Part shown: positions 43,944 through 52,282 of the stretch, in pieces
Numbering within the stretch: position 1 is the stretch's first letter
Layout of the letters: every line of letters begins with the position of its first letter
NCBI GenBank assembly: GCA_029561345.1
Contig: JAKQJC010000007.1
Location: 220,792-284,791 of the forward strand
Direction: 5' to 3'
DNA from: Chloroflexota bacterium
GTDB taxonomy: Bacteria; Chloroflexota; Anaerolineae; Anaerolineales; Anaerolineaceae
Length of the DNA: 64,000 nucleotides
Notes under the pieces: generated by a model
Database searches by the model: none
Told to the model about the DNA's origin: nothing
Seen by the model: only the letters and a program-made list of their open reading frames with translations
Position numbers and translations under genes: made by a program

Positions 43944-46166
43944 ATGGCTTTTAAAATTCACCTTCCATCTGACCTGATTGAAAACCTCCCCGCCTGCCCA
44001 TCTGCCCTGCGCGAATGGGTTTATTTGGGTTTTATCCTGGTTTCCACGCAGCAGCCCTCACCCGAAGCCATCGAATCCCTGGCTTTCCTGGCCCTCTCTG
44101 GTGAAACACCCGCCATCCAATCTGCAGCGCTGGATGCACTTAAACAGCTCTCAGGCCAATCGGCAGACGCCCGCGAAACCCTCTGCTTACTGGTCATGGA
44201 TCAGGCGCATCCCGGCGCGCGTGAGCTCACCCGCCAGCAAGGCATCCTCCCGGCTGATCCAGACACCCGTGCCGCCTTCTTTTTGTTGATCCATGATTAT
44301 GAAAACCTCAAATCGCTGGATCCGCATTTTTCTCTGCTGACCCGGTCTTTTGAGGCTTCATCTCCATCGAGACAAACTGCCCTGCTCAAGGCTGCCACCA
44401 CCATTGACCTGACCGAATGGGCCGCCGTCGCAGAAATCATCGCCAATCCCCAGGTTGAAGCCTTTTCTTCTTTTGCAGAAAAAGTCATTGCATTTAAGTA
44501 TCAATTCACCCGCAGCCTGGCTGTAGAGACTCTGAAAAAAATGGCTCTTTCGGGTTTGCCGCAGGCGGGTTATGCTCTCTGCCGCATTTTCATGATCACG
44601 GGCCTCGAAGAAGCCCGCTCTGCCGCTCTTGAAACCCATTCCCTGCCTGCGGATCTGACTGAAAAAGCGCTTTTCTTTCTGCTCACCGGGCAGTGGGAAC
44701 AATATGAAACCCTCGATTTCGACCACCGCCTGCTTGCCATTGCCTATGAAACCGCCGGAAAACCCCTGCGTCTGCGCATCATGGCTCAGGTGCGCCAGAG
44801 CGGCCACATGGAATGGGCGCAAACCCTGGCCGGCAGCCGCCAGATTCGTTGGGCACGCGATCTCACAGACACGGAATGGGAATCCATCCTGCGCCTGCTG
44901 GTCGAACATCAGGACTGGCCTCGTTTGTGGGATCTGGCTCAAAGCGCTCCCCCGCTGTGGAGCGCAGCCCTCCTCCAAAAAATGATTCAGGCGGGCTGGT
45001 TTCCAGAAGCTGACCGCCGCGAAGAAGGTTTCGATGCCCTTCTCGAAAAAGCTGCCGCCTGCCCCATTGAAACGCCATCTCTGCTGCCGCTATCCACCTT
45101 ATCCGGTCACCTGGCCGAAATCATATCTCTGCTGCCGTCTCCCGATGGCGAGTCCCTGTACAGCCTCAGTTCAGATCAAACGGCGCGTCTATGGAATCTG
45201 AAAAGCCACCAGCAGGATGATTTTATCCATCTCACCTCAAACCAGGTCCGCTCAGCCGCCATCAGCCCGGATGGCTCATCACTGGTTGCCGGGTTGGGCA
45301 ATAACCAGATTGAAATTTACCACCTGCAAAACCATTCCAGAATCAAAGTTCTTGATGGGCATCAGGGTCTGGTCAAAGGTCTGGCAATCACCCCTGATTC
45401 TCGCCTCCTGGCTTCCGGCAGTTTCGATAAAACCCTCCGCCTCTGGAATTTTCCCTCAGGCCCCTGTTCCGCCGTTCTCACCGGACATACAGCAGAGATC
45501 TTCTGCCTCGCCATTGCGCCGGATGGCCAGACCCTGATTTCTGGCTGCGCCGATCACACCCTTCGCCTCTGGTCTCTCCCCGAAGGGCAGCTCATCACCC
45601 GCCTCCTCGATCACCATAATTCAATCACCGCCCTGGCCATCAGCCCCGATGGGCACACCTTCCTCTCTGCTGATCGCGACCGCATACTGCATTCATGGAC
45701 TCTGCCCGATGGATTCCACCGCCATGCCAGCGCCCCCCTCGCCGCGCAAATGACCTCACTCGCCATCCACCCTGAACTGCACCTTGCTTTTGGCGCCGGT
45801 CTCGATGGGAACATTCATATCTGCAGCACATCCCCACTCAAGTCCATTCATGTCTGTCCTGCTCACACCAAACCTATCACATCCATTCTCTTTTTCCCCA
45901 ATCAGCATATCCTTGCCACTGGCAGCCTGGACCGCACGATTGGTCTCTGGGACATTCGTCCGCTGATCTTCACCCGTACACCGGCCGAACAACTGACCCA
46001 GGCTGGCGACGCTCTCGTCTCGATTTTAAAGAACCCCAGCCTCAACAGTGCCGGCCGCCGCTGGATGGCGTTTACTGCCAGCCTGGCTCTTTGGCGTAAA
46101 CGCTATGATATCCAGATTGGTTTGCCTCAACATATCCAGATTGGCGAATTCGATATTGAACTTTAG
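43944..46166 (+). CDS. HEAT-like/WD40 repeat protein, paralogue 2
   Basis: A 740-residue paralogue of the protein at 38201. Residues 1-375 are HEAT-like helices, with the shared block FLLTGQWEQYETLDFDHRLL, LRLRIMAQVRQSGHMEW and LVEHQDWPRLWDL. Residues about 385-670 form a well-preserved seven-bladed WD40 propeller (GHQGLVKGLAITPDSRLLAS, then SFDKTLRLWNF; GSLDRTIGLWDI). The C-terminus is a helical stretch followed by RYDIQIGLPQHIQIGEFDIEL, matching the tail of paralogue 1. The frame is open a little upstream; ATG 43944 follows the radical-SAM stop by 4 nt. It closes the cluster. The role is unknown; platform or substrate recognition is inferred. Confidence 0.88.
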   Translation: MAFKIHLPSDLIENLPACPSALREWVYLGFILVSTQQPSPEAIESLAFLALSGETPAIQSAALDALKQLSGQSADARETLCLLVMDQAHPGARELTRQQGILPADPDTRAAFFLLIHDYENLKSLDPHFSLLTRSFEASSPSRQTALLKAATTIDLTEWAAVAEIIANPQVEAFSSFAEKVIAFKYQFTRSLAVETLKKMALSGLPQAGYALCRIFMITGLEEARSAALETHSLPADLTEKALFFLLTGQWEQYETLDFDHRLLAIAYETAGKPLRLRIMAQVRQSGHMEWAQTLAGSRQIRWARDLTDTEWESILRLLVEHQDWPRLWDLAQSAPPLWSAALLQKMIQAGWFPEADRREEGFDALLEKAAACPIETPSLLPLSTLSGHLAEIISLLPSPDGESLYSLSSDQTARLWNLKSHQQDDFIHLTSNQVRSAAISPDGSSLVAGLGNNQIEIYHLQNHSRIKVLDGHQGLVKGLAITPDSRLLASGSFDKTLRLWNFPSGPCSAVLTGHTAEIFCLAIAPDGQTLISGCADHTLRLWSLPEGQLITRLLDHHNSITALAISPDGHTFLSADRDRILHSWTLPDGFHRHASAPLAAQMTSLAIHPELHLAFGAGLDGNIHICSTSPLKSIHVCPAHTKPITSILFFPNQHILATGSLDRTIGLWDIRPLIFTRTPAEQLTQAGDALVSILKNPSLNSAGRRWMAFTASLALWRKRYDIQIGLPQHIQIGEFDIEL

Positions 46167-46209
46167 TAAACCTCCTGTAGAATAGAATACATACGAAAGG
46201 AGTGCAAAT

Positions 46210-47256
46210 ATGAAATCATTACCCTTGATGAGTATTCTGCTGGTTGTTTTATGCCTTGCATTATCATCCTGCTCTTTGCCCTCCCAAGCCGCTCCCTCCC
46301 CGACCCTGCCCCCGCCGACACCGGTTCCGGCCACGCCGCTTCCAACGGCCACCGCCGAGCCCTCTGCCACCCCTCAACCATCTGCCACACCGGAACCCGT
46401 TGCAACGGTTGAGCCTGCAGCCCTGCCAACGCCGCCCGTCCTTCCAAGCCCAACCCCCGTGAACATTGAAGAGGCCACCGAATCCGAGCTGGCCAAAGCT
46501 GTTGAATCATCCTCAACATCAGCCAGCGAAGCCTGTGAATTAACCTATTCTGCCCTGGAAGCCGCATTAACCGATGGCATTCTGACCCCGGCTGAAATCG
46601 CCATGCTGTACAGCTATATTGAGTATGCTGAACCTTATATCGAGGAAGCATTGCTGCTCACAGAGGCGTATCTGGAGCTTTATGGCGAACTGGCCGAAGA
46701 AAGCCTGGCTGCACTGCAAGAAATGGAAAGCGAGTTGGAGGCCATGAATACCAGCATGGAAGAGCTCTCCGCCGTGCTCGATCAGGTCAATCAGGCCGTG
46801 CAACAGGGTGCTGCCATAGCTCAGGAATCCCTCACCAGGCTGCAAACCCAGGCTCAATCCATTGAAGAGCAGGTTCTTGCCTTGCAAGGAAAATCGGATG
46901 GGATATCCGCTCTGATTCAGGCTGAAATTACCTTGCGCATTGATGAGTTAATGAATATGGCTCCCAATGTATCTCCCAAAAATCGTCTCGAAGCCCTTTC
47001 ATTGGCCCACACCTACCTATCCATGGTCAGCGGCGCCGTGAGCGATAAAAAGGTCACCCTGGATGAATTGAAAGCGATTGCCCAGGCCAGCGCAAACGCA
47101 GCCAACGCGCTGACAAAAATGGGTGGGGCTGATTTGAGCCAATATGCCTCGCTCATTAATAACCTGACCCAAAACCTGGCCAGCGGCGAACTCAACAAGG
47201 CGTTTTCAGCCCTATCCTCGCTTCAGAGCAGTCTTCCTGCGCTTCCACAGCATTAA
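46210..47256 (+). CDS. Coiled-coil lipoprotein of unknown function
   Basis: A 348-residue lipoprotein. The signal peptide ends in LSSC, followed by a low-complexity Pro/Thr/Ala linker (residues about 27-95, PTLPPPTPVPATPLPTATAE). After an SACEL segment the rest is helical, with heptad-like patterns at about 150-230 (AALQEMESELEAMNTSMEEL) and an Ala/Leu-rich C-terminal half. I recognise no domain. A linker of this kind in Chloroflexota lipoproteins probably spans the cell wall. RBS GAAAGGAG. It lies 43 nt after the WD40 cluster and may have its own promoter (two TAGAAT boxes near 46179-46190); membership of the cluster is possible but not shown. Confidence 0.75.
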   Translation: MKSLPLMSILLVVLCLALSSCSLPSQAAPSPTLPPPTPVPATPLPTATAEPSATPQPSATPEPVATVEPAALPTPPVLPSPTPVNIEEATESELAKAVESSSTSASEACELTYSALEAALTDGILTPAEIAMLYSYIEYAEPYIEEALLLTEAYLELYGELAEESLAALQEMESELEAMNTSMEELSAVLDQVNQAVQQGAAIAQESLTRLQTQAQSIEEQVLALQGKSDGISALIQAEITLRIDELMNMAPNVSPKNRLEALSLAHTYLSMVSGAVSDKKVTLDELKAIAQASANAANALTKMGGADLSQYASLINNLTQNLASGELNKAFSALSSLQSSLPALPQH

Positions 47257-47261
47257 CCTCC

Positions 47262-47293
47262 ACCCTGCCAGGATTTCTCTTCCCTGGCAGGGT
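47262..47293 (+). terminator. Hairpin after the lipoprotein gene
   Basis: ACCCTGCCAGG and CCTGGCAGGGT (11 bp, 10-nt loop), starting 5 nt past the stop. It lacks a T-run (AAAATG follows), so it may stabilise the 3' end rather than terminate. Confidence 0.5.
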
Positions 47294-47350
47294 AAAATGT
47301 AGGAAATGCTTGATGATCCAAAACACCAGCATGAAAGGAGCAGGTGAAAT

Positions 47351-48361
47351 ATGAAAACTTCCCAAATTCTGACCATCTCCCTGCTCCTTTTCTTATTGTT
47401 ACTGACACCGCCATCAGTCCGGGCTGCGCCTCATCAGTCTGAAGTGCTGCTGCCTTATGTGGCCAAAGCCAAACCTGGCCCGCAGTTGGAAGGATGCCCC
47501 CTTCTTCCCGCCAACAATATCTGGAACACACCCATTGACAGTCTGCCTGTGGACAGCCAATCAGATTCATACATCAACACCATCGGCCGGAACGATCATA
47601 TTCATGCTGATTTCGGTTCCGGACTGTGGGAAGGCGCGCCCATCGGCATCCCTTATATGGTTGTCAATTCGCTCCAGGCCGGTGTACCGGTTGCTTTTGA
47701 TTACGCTCTAGAAAGCGACCCCGGCCCTTATCCCATTCCGCCCAATCCGTTAATTGAAGGCGGCCCTGATTCCAGCGGCGACCGGCACATCCTGCTGCTG
47801 GATAAAGACGCCTGCAAACTTTATGAGCTTTATGCTGCATATCCACAAAACGACGGGACATGGTTTGCTGGCTCTGGGGCAATCTATAATTTACACATCA
47901 ATGATTTGCGCCCTGACGGTTGGACCTCAGCAGACGCTGCCGGCCTGCCCATTCTCCCTGGGCTGGTTCGCTATGATGAAGTTGCTTCCGGAGCCATCCG
48001 CCATGCCATCCGCTTCACTGTTCCTCAAACCCGCAGAGCTTATGTCTGGCCGGCACGCCATTTTGCCTCAGACCTGACTGGTTCAGAATACCCTCCTATG
48101 GGTCAGCGTTTCCGTTTGAAAGCTTCTTTTGATATTTCCGGCTACGCCCCGCAAATCCAGGTTATCTTGCAGGCCATGAAAACCTATGGCATCATCCTCG
48201 CCGATAATGGCTCAAGCTGGTATATCAGCGGCGTCCCGGATGAGCGCTGGGATAATGATCTGCTGCATACCATGGATGATATTACCGGCGATGATTTTGA
48301 AGCAGTGGATGTATCAAGCCTGATGATCTCGCCTGATTCGGGTGAGGCCAGGCAACCTTGA
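47351..48361 (+). CDS. Conserved secreted protein of unknown function
   Basis: A 336-residue exported protein. The signal peptide is residues 1-25 (LLLFLLLLTPPSVRA), and a surface-type EVLLPYVAK motif follows directly. The mature part has strong, distinctive wording: NNIWNTPIDSLPV, HADFGSGLWEGAPIGIPY, ESDPGPYPIPPN, SGDRHILLLDKDACKLYELY, GWTSADAAGLPILPGLVRYD, AYVWPARHFAS, and ILADNGSSWYISGVPDERWD. I have seen similar wording in uncharacterised secreted proteins of other bacteria, but know no function. Conserved aspartate, histidine and tryptophan residues suggest a glycan-related or hydrolytic role. RBS GAAAGGAG. It is followed by the histidine-kinase gene 19 nt later. Confidence 0.75.
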   Translation: MKTSQILTISLLLFLLLLTPPSVRAAPHQSEVLLPYVAKAKPGPQLEGCPLLPANNIWNTPIDSLPVDSQSDSYINTIGRNDHIHADFGSGLWEGAPIGIPYMVVNSLQAGVPVAFDYALESDPGPYPIPPNPLIEGGPDSSGDRHILLLDKDACKLYELYAAYPQNDGTWFAGSGAIYNLHINDLRPDGWTSADAAGLPILPGLVRYDEVASGAIRHAIRFTVPQTRRAYVWPARHFASDLTGSEYPPMGQRFRLKASFDISGYAPQIQVILQAMKTYGIILADNGSSWYISGVPDERWDNDLLHTMDDITGDDFEAVDVSSLMISPDSGEARQP

Positions 48362-48380
48362 CCTGTTAAAAGGGATCCCC

Positions 48381-49532
48381 ATGTCAAACCTGACCACTGA
48401 ATTTCTTTCTCCTGAACGTGCCCCTGCTGAAGACCTGCAGCGCCAGGTTGAGACCTTTCGCGGCCATCATATGGTCATTGAGTTTACCAACGCCATCCCG
48501 GATATTCTTGTGGTTCTGAATTCCGAAAGACAGATCGTTTTTGCAAACAAAGCTCTGCTGGCTGCCCTTGGTGTGGATGAAGCCCTCTTTCAATATGGAT
48601 TGCGGCCTGGCGAACAGCTCGATTGTGTGCATGCATTTGAAAGATTCGAAGGGTGCGGAACCACGGAATTTTGCCGCACTTGCGGCGCAGCCAGGGCAAT
48701 TCAGAGCAGCATCAACGGGACACCCAATTCACAGGAATGCCGGATCATTCAACGCTCTGGCAATGCCCTTGATGTCCGTGTTTGGGCTTCACCTCTGGAA
48801 TTGGCGGGAGAAAGATTTACCATTTTTTCAATCAAAGATATCAGCCACGAGAAACGCCGCCGTGCCCTGGAAAAAATATTTTTCCATGATGTGCTGAACA
48901 CAGCCGGATCCATTCGCGGCATTACGGAATTGATGCTCAATGCCAGCGACAGTGAAATGGCCGAGTGGAAGGAAGTGCTGCATGAAACTGCCGATTCACT
49001 GATTGATGAAATTCAGGCCCAACGGCAATTGACCGCGGCTGAAAACAATGAACTGGCAGTAAGCCCAAGCGCCATTCAATCGGTAAACTTCTTAACGGAA
49101 TTAATCGATCAGATGCGAAACCACGAGGCGGCAGCCGGCAAAAAGATCAAGCTCTCACCTGAAGCACAGTCTGTCTCATTCATCAGCGACCGCACCATTC
49201 TCAAGCGGGTGCTTACCAATATGTTAAAAAATGCGCTCGAGGCATCTTCTGAAAATGACACAGTGACGTTGGGCGTACAGGATTGTGGACAGGAAGGTCT
49301 CAAATTTTGGGTTAACAATCCCCGTGTCATGCCGCGTGAAATTCAATTGCAAATATTTCAACGTTCCTTCTCCACCAAAGGAAATGGCCGCGGCCTCGGC
49401 ACTTACAGCATGAAATTCCTCAGCGAGCGTTACTTGCAGGGAAAAGTGACCTTCACCAGTTCAGAAGGAGAAGGTACAACCTTTTTTGCCTGTTATCCGC
49501 TTGATATTTCAACCCAAAGCGCTTCTGGATGA
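48381..49532 (+). CDS. Sensor histidine kinase with cysteine-rich PAS domain
   Basis: A 383-residue soluble two-component kinase. A PAS domain (about 33-155) includes FTNAIPDILVVLNSERQIVF and a cysteine/histidine set C82, H84, C92, C98 and C101 in DCVHAFERFEGCGTTEFCRT. That set could hold a metal, a [Fe-S] cluster or a redox switch. The H-box is KIFFHDVLNTAGSIRGI with H169 as phospho-acceptor. The ATPase domain has NMLKNALEAS (N-box) and STKGNGRGLGTYSMKF (G-box). No transmembrane segment and no response regulator are nearby, so the partner is unknown. ATG 48381 follows AAAGGGAT; an upstream in-frame ATG overlaps the previous gene. Confidence 0.9.
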   Translation: MSNLTTEFLSPERAPAEDLQRQVETFRGHHMVIEFTNAIPDILVVLNSERQIVFANKALLAALGVDEALFQYGLRPGEQLDCVHAFERFEGCGTTEFCRTCGAARAIQSSINGTPNSQECRIIQRSGNALDVRVWASPLELAGERFTIFSIKDISHEKRRRALEKIFFHDVLNTAGSIRGITELMLNASDSEMAEWKEVLHETADSLIDEIQAQRQLTAAENNELAVSPSAIQSVNFLTELIDQMRNHEAAAGKKIKLSPEAQSVSFISDRTILKRVLTNMLKNALEASSENDTVTLGVQDCGQEGLKFWVNNPRVMPREIQLQIFQRSFSTKGNGRGLGTYSMKFLSERYLQGKVTFTSSEGEGTTFFACYPLDISTQSASG

Positions 49533-49574
49533 GCTGATAGTCTTGGACTTCAGCGACCTGTATTCACATTCCTA

Positions 49575-51104
49575 TCATTTCATCGGAAGGGATCTGTTGT
49601 AAACGCGAATCGCGGCCGTGCTCTCAAGAGGACAATGGTGCTCACATATGCCGCAGCCGATGCATAAATCACGGTTCACATAGGGACGCTGCAGCACCAA
49701 ATCCTCGCCCTCTGCACCTTTGATGCTGATTTCATCCAGATAAATGGCCTTTTCTGGCAGCGGACACATTTCTTCGCAAACAATGCAGGGTGTGTTGCTG
49801 GCCCAGGGCAGGCAGCGGTTTCGATCCACACTGGCCTTGCCAATCACTTGCGTCCTTTTTTCCTCCAGGCTTAACAGGGGAATCGCCTGTGAAGGGCAGA
49901 TCTGGCCGCAGGCATGGCAGCCGAAATCACAATATCCAACCCGCGGTTTCATCACTGGTGTCCACAATCCTTCCAGGCCGGCCTGCGTCAGGGAAGGTTG
50001 CAAAGCTGATGTCGGGCAAATCTTCATGCATTCCGAACAGCGCAGGCATTTTGAAAGAAACACATTTTCGTCTTGCGCTCCTGGCGGCCTCAGCAGCCAG
50101 GCATGCGTTTCCCTGTTCCGCGTGTCAGTCCGCAGCATCAAGGCTCCAACGGCGCCAATGGCCGCGCTTTGCAGCACCTTCCGCCGCCCTGGGTCGAAAG
50201 GCTGTGGACGCGCAGGCTGCAGCGCAAAGCGCAATCCGATCAGGTCATGAGGGCAGCGGTTGATGCAGTCCAGGCACATGGTGCATTCTGAAGACATGAT
50301 TTTGAAACCATCTTCTGCCTGCTCAATCGCATCCAGTTTGCATGCAGAAGAACACATCCGGCAGCGCGTGCAGCCTTTTGTTATGATCAATCTGAAAATG
50401 GAAAACCGGGAGAGAAGGCCCAACAGGCCGCCCAGAGGACACAGGTACCGGCACCAAAACCGGTCTGCCAGGGCATTCAAACCAATGATACCCATGAAAA
50501 TCAGGGCTATCCAGAAACCCTGGTCAAATGACGGCTGTAATGTCGGTAAAAGGGTGCCGCGCCAGAATTTTTCCAATGCCTCTATGGCTGGCCGGAAAAC
50601 CTCAACCCGAACGATGAGCCTTTCAATTGAGGTAATGGCCAGGTTAAGGCCAGGAATGAAAGCCGTGGTGCTGAAACGGGTCAATAAAGCCAGTGGATCC
50701 AGAACCAGCAGGCTGAGATTTTCCAATAAAGCCGCTCCCAAAATGATAAAAAGCAGGCCGTACTTCACACCGCGCCAGCCAGGGTGAATCCGCTTGCTCC
50801 ACTCCCGCGCTGACCGTAGAGGAGTCCATTCCAGCAGGGTACCCATCGGACATATCCACCCACACCAGATGCGCCCAAAAAACACCGTCAGAAGTATGGT
50901 GAGAATGGCCAATCCAGCCCTGGGTTCCCATGCTTTTGCGGAAAGCCATTCACTGATGGCCGTGAGCGGGTCAAGCCGGAAAAAGATGTCTGCCAGAGCC
51001 GGAGCCTCGCGCTGCTCAACTGAGGCAAAGAGCAGATAAACAAATAACCCTGCAAAAAACAGCTGGCTGATTCGCCGTGCCTTTTGCCAGACGATCTTTT
51101 TCAT
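49575..51104 (-). CDS. Membrane polyferredoxin, NapH-NapG-like fusion
   Basis: A 509-residue multi-cluster electron-transfer protein. The N-terminal half has about five transmembrane helices with NapH-type motifs FGRIWCGWICPMGTLLEW and WCRYLCPLGGLLG. A dicluster region follows (CTRCRMCSSACKLDAI, CTMCLDCINRCPHDL). At about residue 305 a Tat-like GRRKVLQSAAIGAVGALML segment starts a NapG/MauM-like half with CLRCSECMKICP, CDFGCHACGQICP, CIVCEEMCPLPEKAIY and CIGCGICEHHCPLES. It thus joins two proteins normally encoded separately. It probably passes electrons from quinol across the membrane; the acceptor is unknown. The start is ATG 51104 (overlaps the DUF362 stop); TTG 51107 is the alternative. 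Confidence 0.88.
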   Translation of the reverse strand: MKKIVWQKARRISQLFFAGLFVYLLFASVEQREAPALADIFFRLDPLTAISEWLSAKAWEPRAGLAILTILLTVFFGRIWCGWICPMGTLLEWTPLRSAREWSKRIHPGWRGVKYGLLFIILGAALLENLSLLVLDPLALLTRFSTTAFIPGLNLAITSIERLIVRVEVFRPAIEALEKFWRGTLLPTLQPSFDQGFWIALIFMGIIGLNALADRFWCRYLCPLGGLLGLLSRFSIFRLIITKGCTRCRMCSSACKLDAIEQAEDGFKIMSSECTMCLDCINRCPHDLIGLRFALQPARPQPFDPGRRKVLQSAAIGAVGALMLRTDTRNRETHAWLLRPPGAQDENVFLSKCLRCSECMKICPTSALQPSLTQAGLEGLWTPVMKPRVGYCDFGCHACGQICPSQAIPLLSLEEKRTQVIGKASVDRNRCLPWASNTPCIVCEEMCPLPEKAIYLDEISIKGAEGEDLVLQRPYVNRDLCIGCGICEHHCPLESTAAIRVYNRSLPMK

Positions 51105-52105
51105 CAAATGGAAACCTCTTCAATTTTTAACGAGCTCAGATCAAGGGTTCCCAATCCCATTGCCGCCGCAGCCTTGATATAACTGATCTGATCACCGCTC
51201 ATGCCGAATAAGGTGGTAGCGTATGAATCTGCGGCAACAATATCTCCGCTGGCAATCACGGTGTCCATCTTCTTCACATCATTCAAATTTCCTCCTGTGG
51301 GGCCATTATCCAGCAGAATCCGCACGGCATCAATGACCGTCAAATCAGGCCTGAAAAGACTGACCAGATCTGCCACGCGCTGACCCATGTTTCTGTGAAT
51401 CTGGTTGGGGTTGCGGATGAGACCCAGCAGGTTCTTTCCTCCGAGGGTTAATTTAGCCATGGAGTGATTTTTGGCAATGGGAACATCAATCAAAACATCT
51501 GCATCCAATGCGCCCCGGTAAACAGCCCATCTTTTGATATCTTTTCCTTCAGGAAAATCCATCTCCTCAAAGAAAAGAGCACTCATCACTTCCATTTCAC
51601 CACCAGCCGCCCTGACCGCATCAGAAATCCCCGATATGGCGTAAGCCGATTCTGGGGTTCCGCCGAAAGGCATATCCATCACCTTCACCTTTTTAGCCCC
51701 CGCCTGGAGGCACAATGTCACCAGAGCACCGACCACGTCAGGATTGGTGGTTGCAGCATATTCATAAGTGTGATAATCAACACAGATATTGGGTTTGATC
51801 ACCACTGTTTGCCCTGGTTTGACAAACCGCTCCATTCCGCCCAGGGCAGCAATGGCTGTTTTGGTGATGGCAGCGGGGTCAGGGCCGTGAACCACCGACA
51901 AATCAGCGGCGGATGCCGGGGTCGAAGTTTCGGCCAGTTTTTCCTGAGGCGCACTGGTTGCCACTGCTGCTGCGGTCGCTGCCGGGGTGGGCGTGTTTTG
52001 CACAGGCAGCGCGGTTCTCTCAGCACATCCACTGCTCCATAACAGCGCGCCCCCGGCGGCAGCGCTCATCCATTTGAGAAATTGTCGGCGGGTGATTGGC
52101 TTCAT
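51104..52105 (-). CDS. DUF362 domain protein with Tat/lipoprotein signal
   Basis: A 333-residue exported protein. The N-terminus has a twin-arginine motif (TRRQFLKWMSAAAGG) and a lipobox-like cysteine (SSGCAERT), so it is likely a Tat-exported lipoprotein. The DUF362 domain covers about 70-330: VVIKPNICVDYHTYEYAATT, DMPFGGTPESAYAISGISDA, DVLIDVPIAKNHSMAKLTLG and TVIASGDIVAADSYATTLFG. Function is unknown; family members often sit with ferredoxins. It is the first gene of a two-gene operon with the polyferredoxin. A perfect 18-bp palindrome (52122-52139) lies 17 nt before its ATG, and AAGGAGAG is the Shine-Dalgarno sequence. Confidence 0.88.
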   Translation of the reverse strand: MKPITRRQFLKWMSAAAGGALLWSSGCAERTALPVQNTPTPAATAAAVATSAPQEKLAETSTPASAADLSVVHGPDPAAITKTAIAALGGMERFVKPGQTVVIKPNICVDYHTYEYAATTNPDVVGALVTLCLQAGAKKVKVMDMPFGGTPESAYAISGISDAVRAAGGEMEVMSALFFEEMDFPEGKDIKRWAVYRGALDADVLIDVPIAKNHSMAKLTLGGKNLLGLIRNPNQIHRNMGQRVADLVSLFRPDLTVIDAVRILLDNGPTGGNLNDVKKMDTVIASGDIVAADSYATTLFGMSGDQISYIKAAAAMGLGTLDLSSLKIEEVSI

Positions 52106-52121
52106 GTCTCTCCTTAAATTT

Positions 52122-52139
52122 GTCCCATAATTATGGGAC
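52122..52139. promoter_or_regulatory. Perfect 18-bp palindrome, candidate operator
   Basis: GTCCCATAATTATGGGAC is fully self-complementary. It lies between a TACAAT -10-like box (minus strand, 52161-52156) and the Shine-Dalgarno sequence of the DUF362 gene. The position, close to the likely transcription start, fits a repressor site. No regulator gene is adjacent. Confidence 0.55.
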
Positions 52140-52237
52140 TATTGATACCATATTTATTGTACACAATTTCTCCAGTCCAGTGCCTGTTTTTCTGGCAGAA
52201 CTGGCAATCATCTCCAAAATGCACTTCGTCGGCTGAC

Positions 52238-52263
52238 AAAAAAAATCCCCCCGACAAGGGGGA
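52238..52263 (-). terminator. Rho-independent terminator after the GT2-DUF2304 operon
   Basis: On the minus strand TCCCCC and GGGGGA (6 bp, GC-rich, 6-nt loop) are followed by eight T residues, 19 nt past the DUF2304 stop. Confidence 0.85.
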
Positions 52264-52282
52264 ATAATGAAGCGAATGGCTC

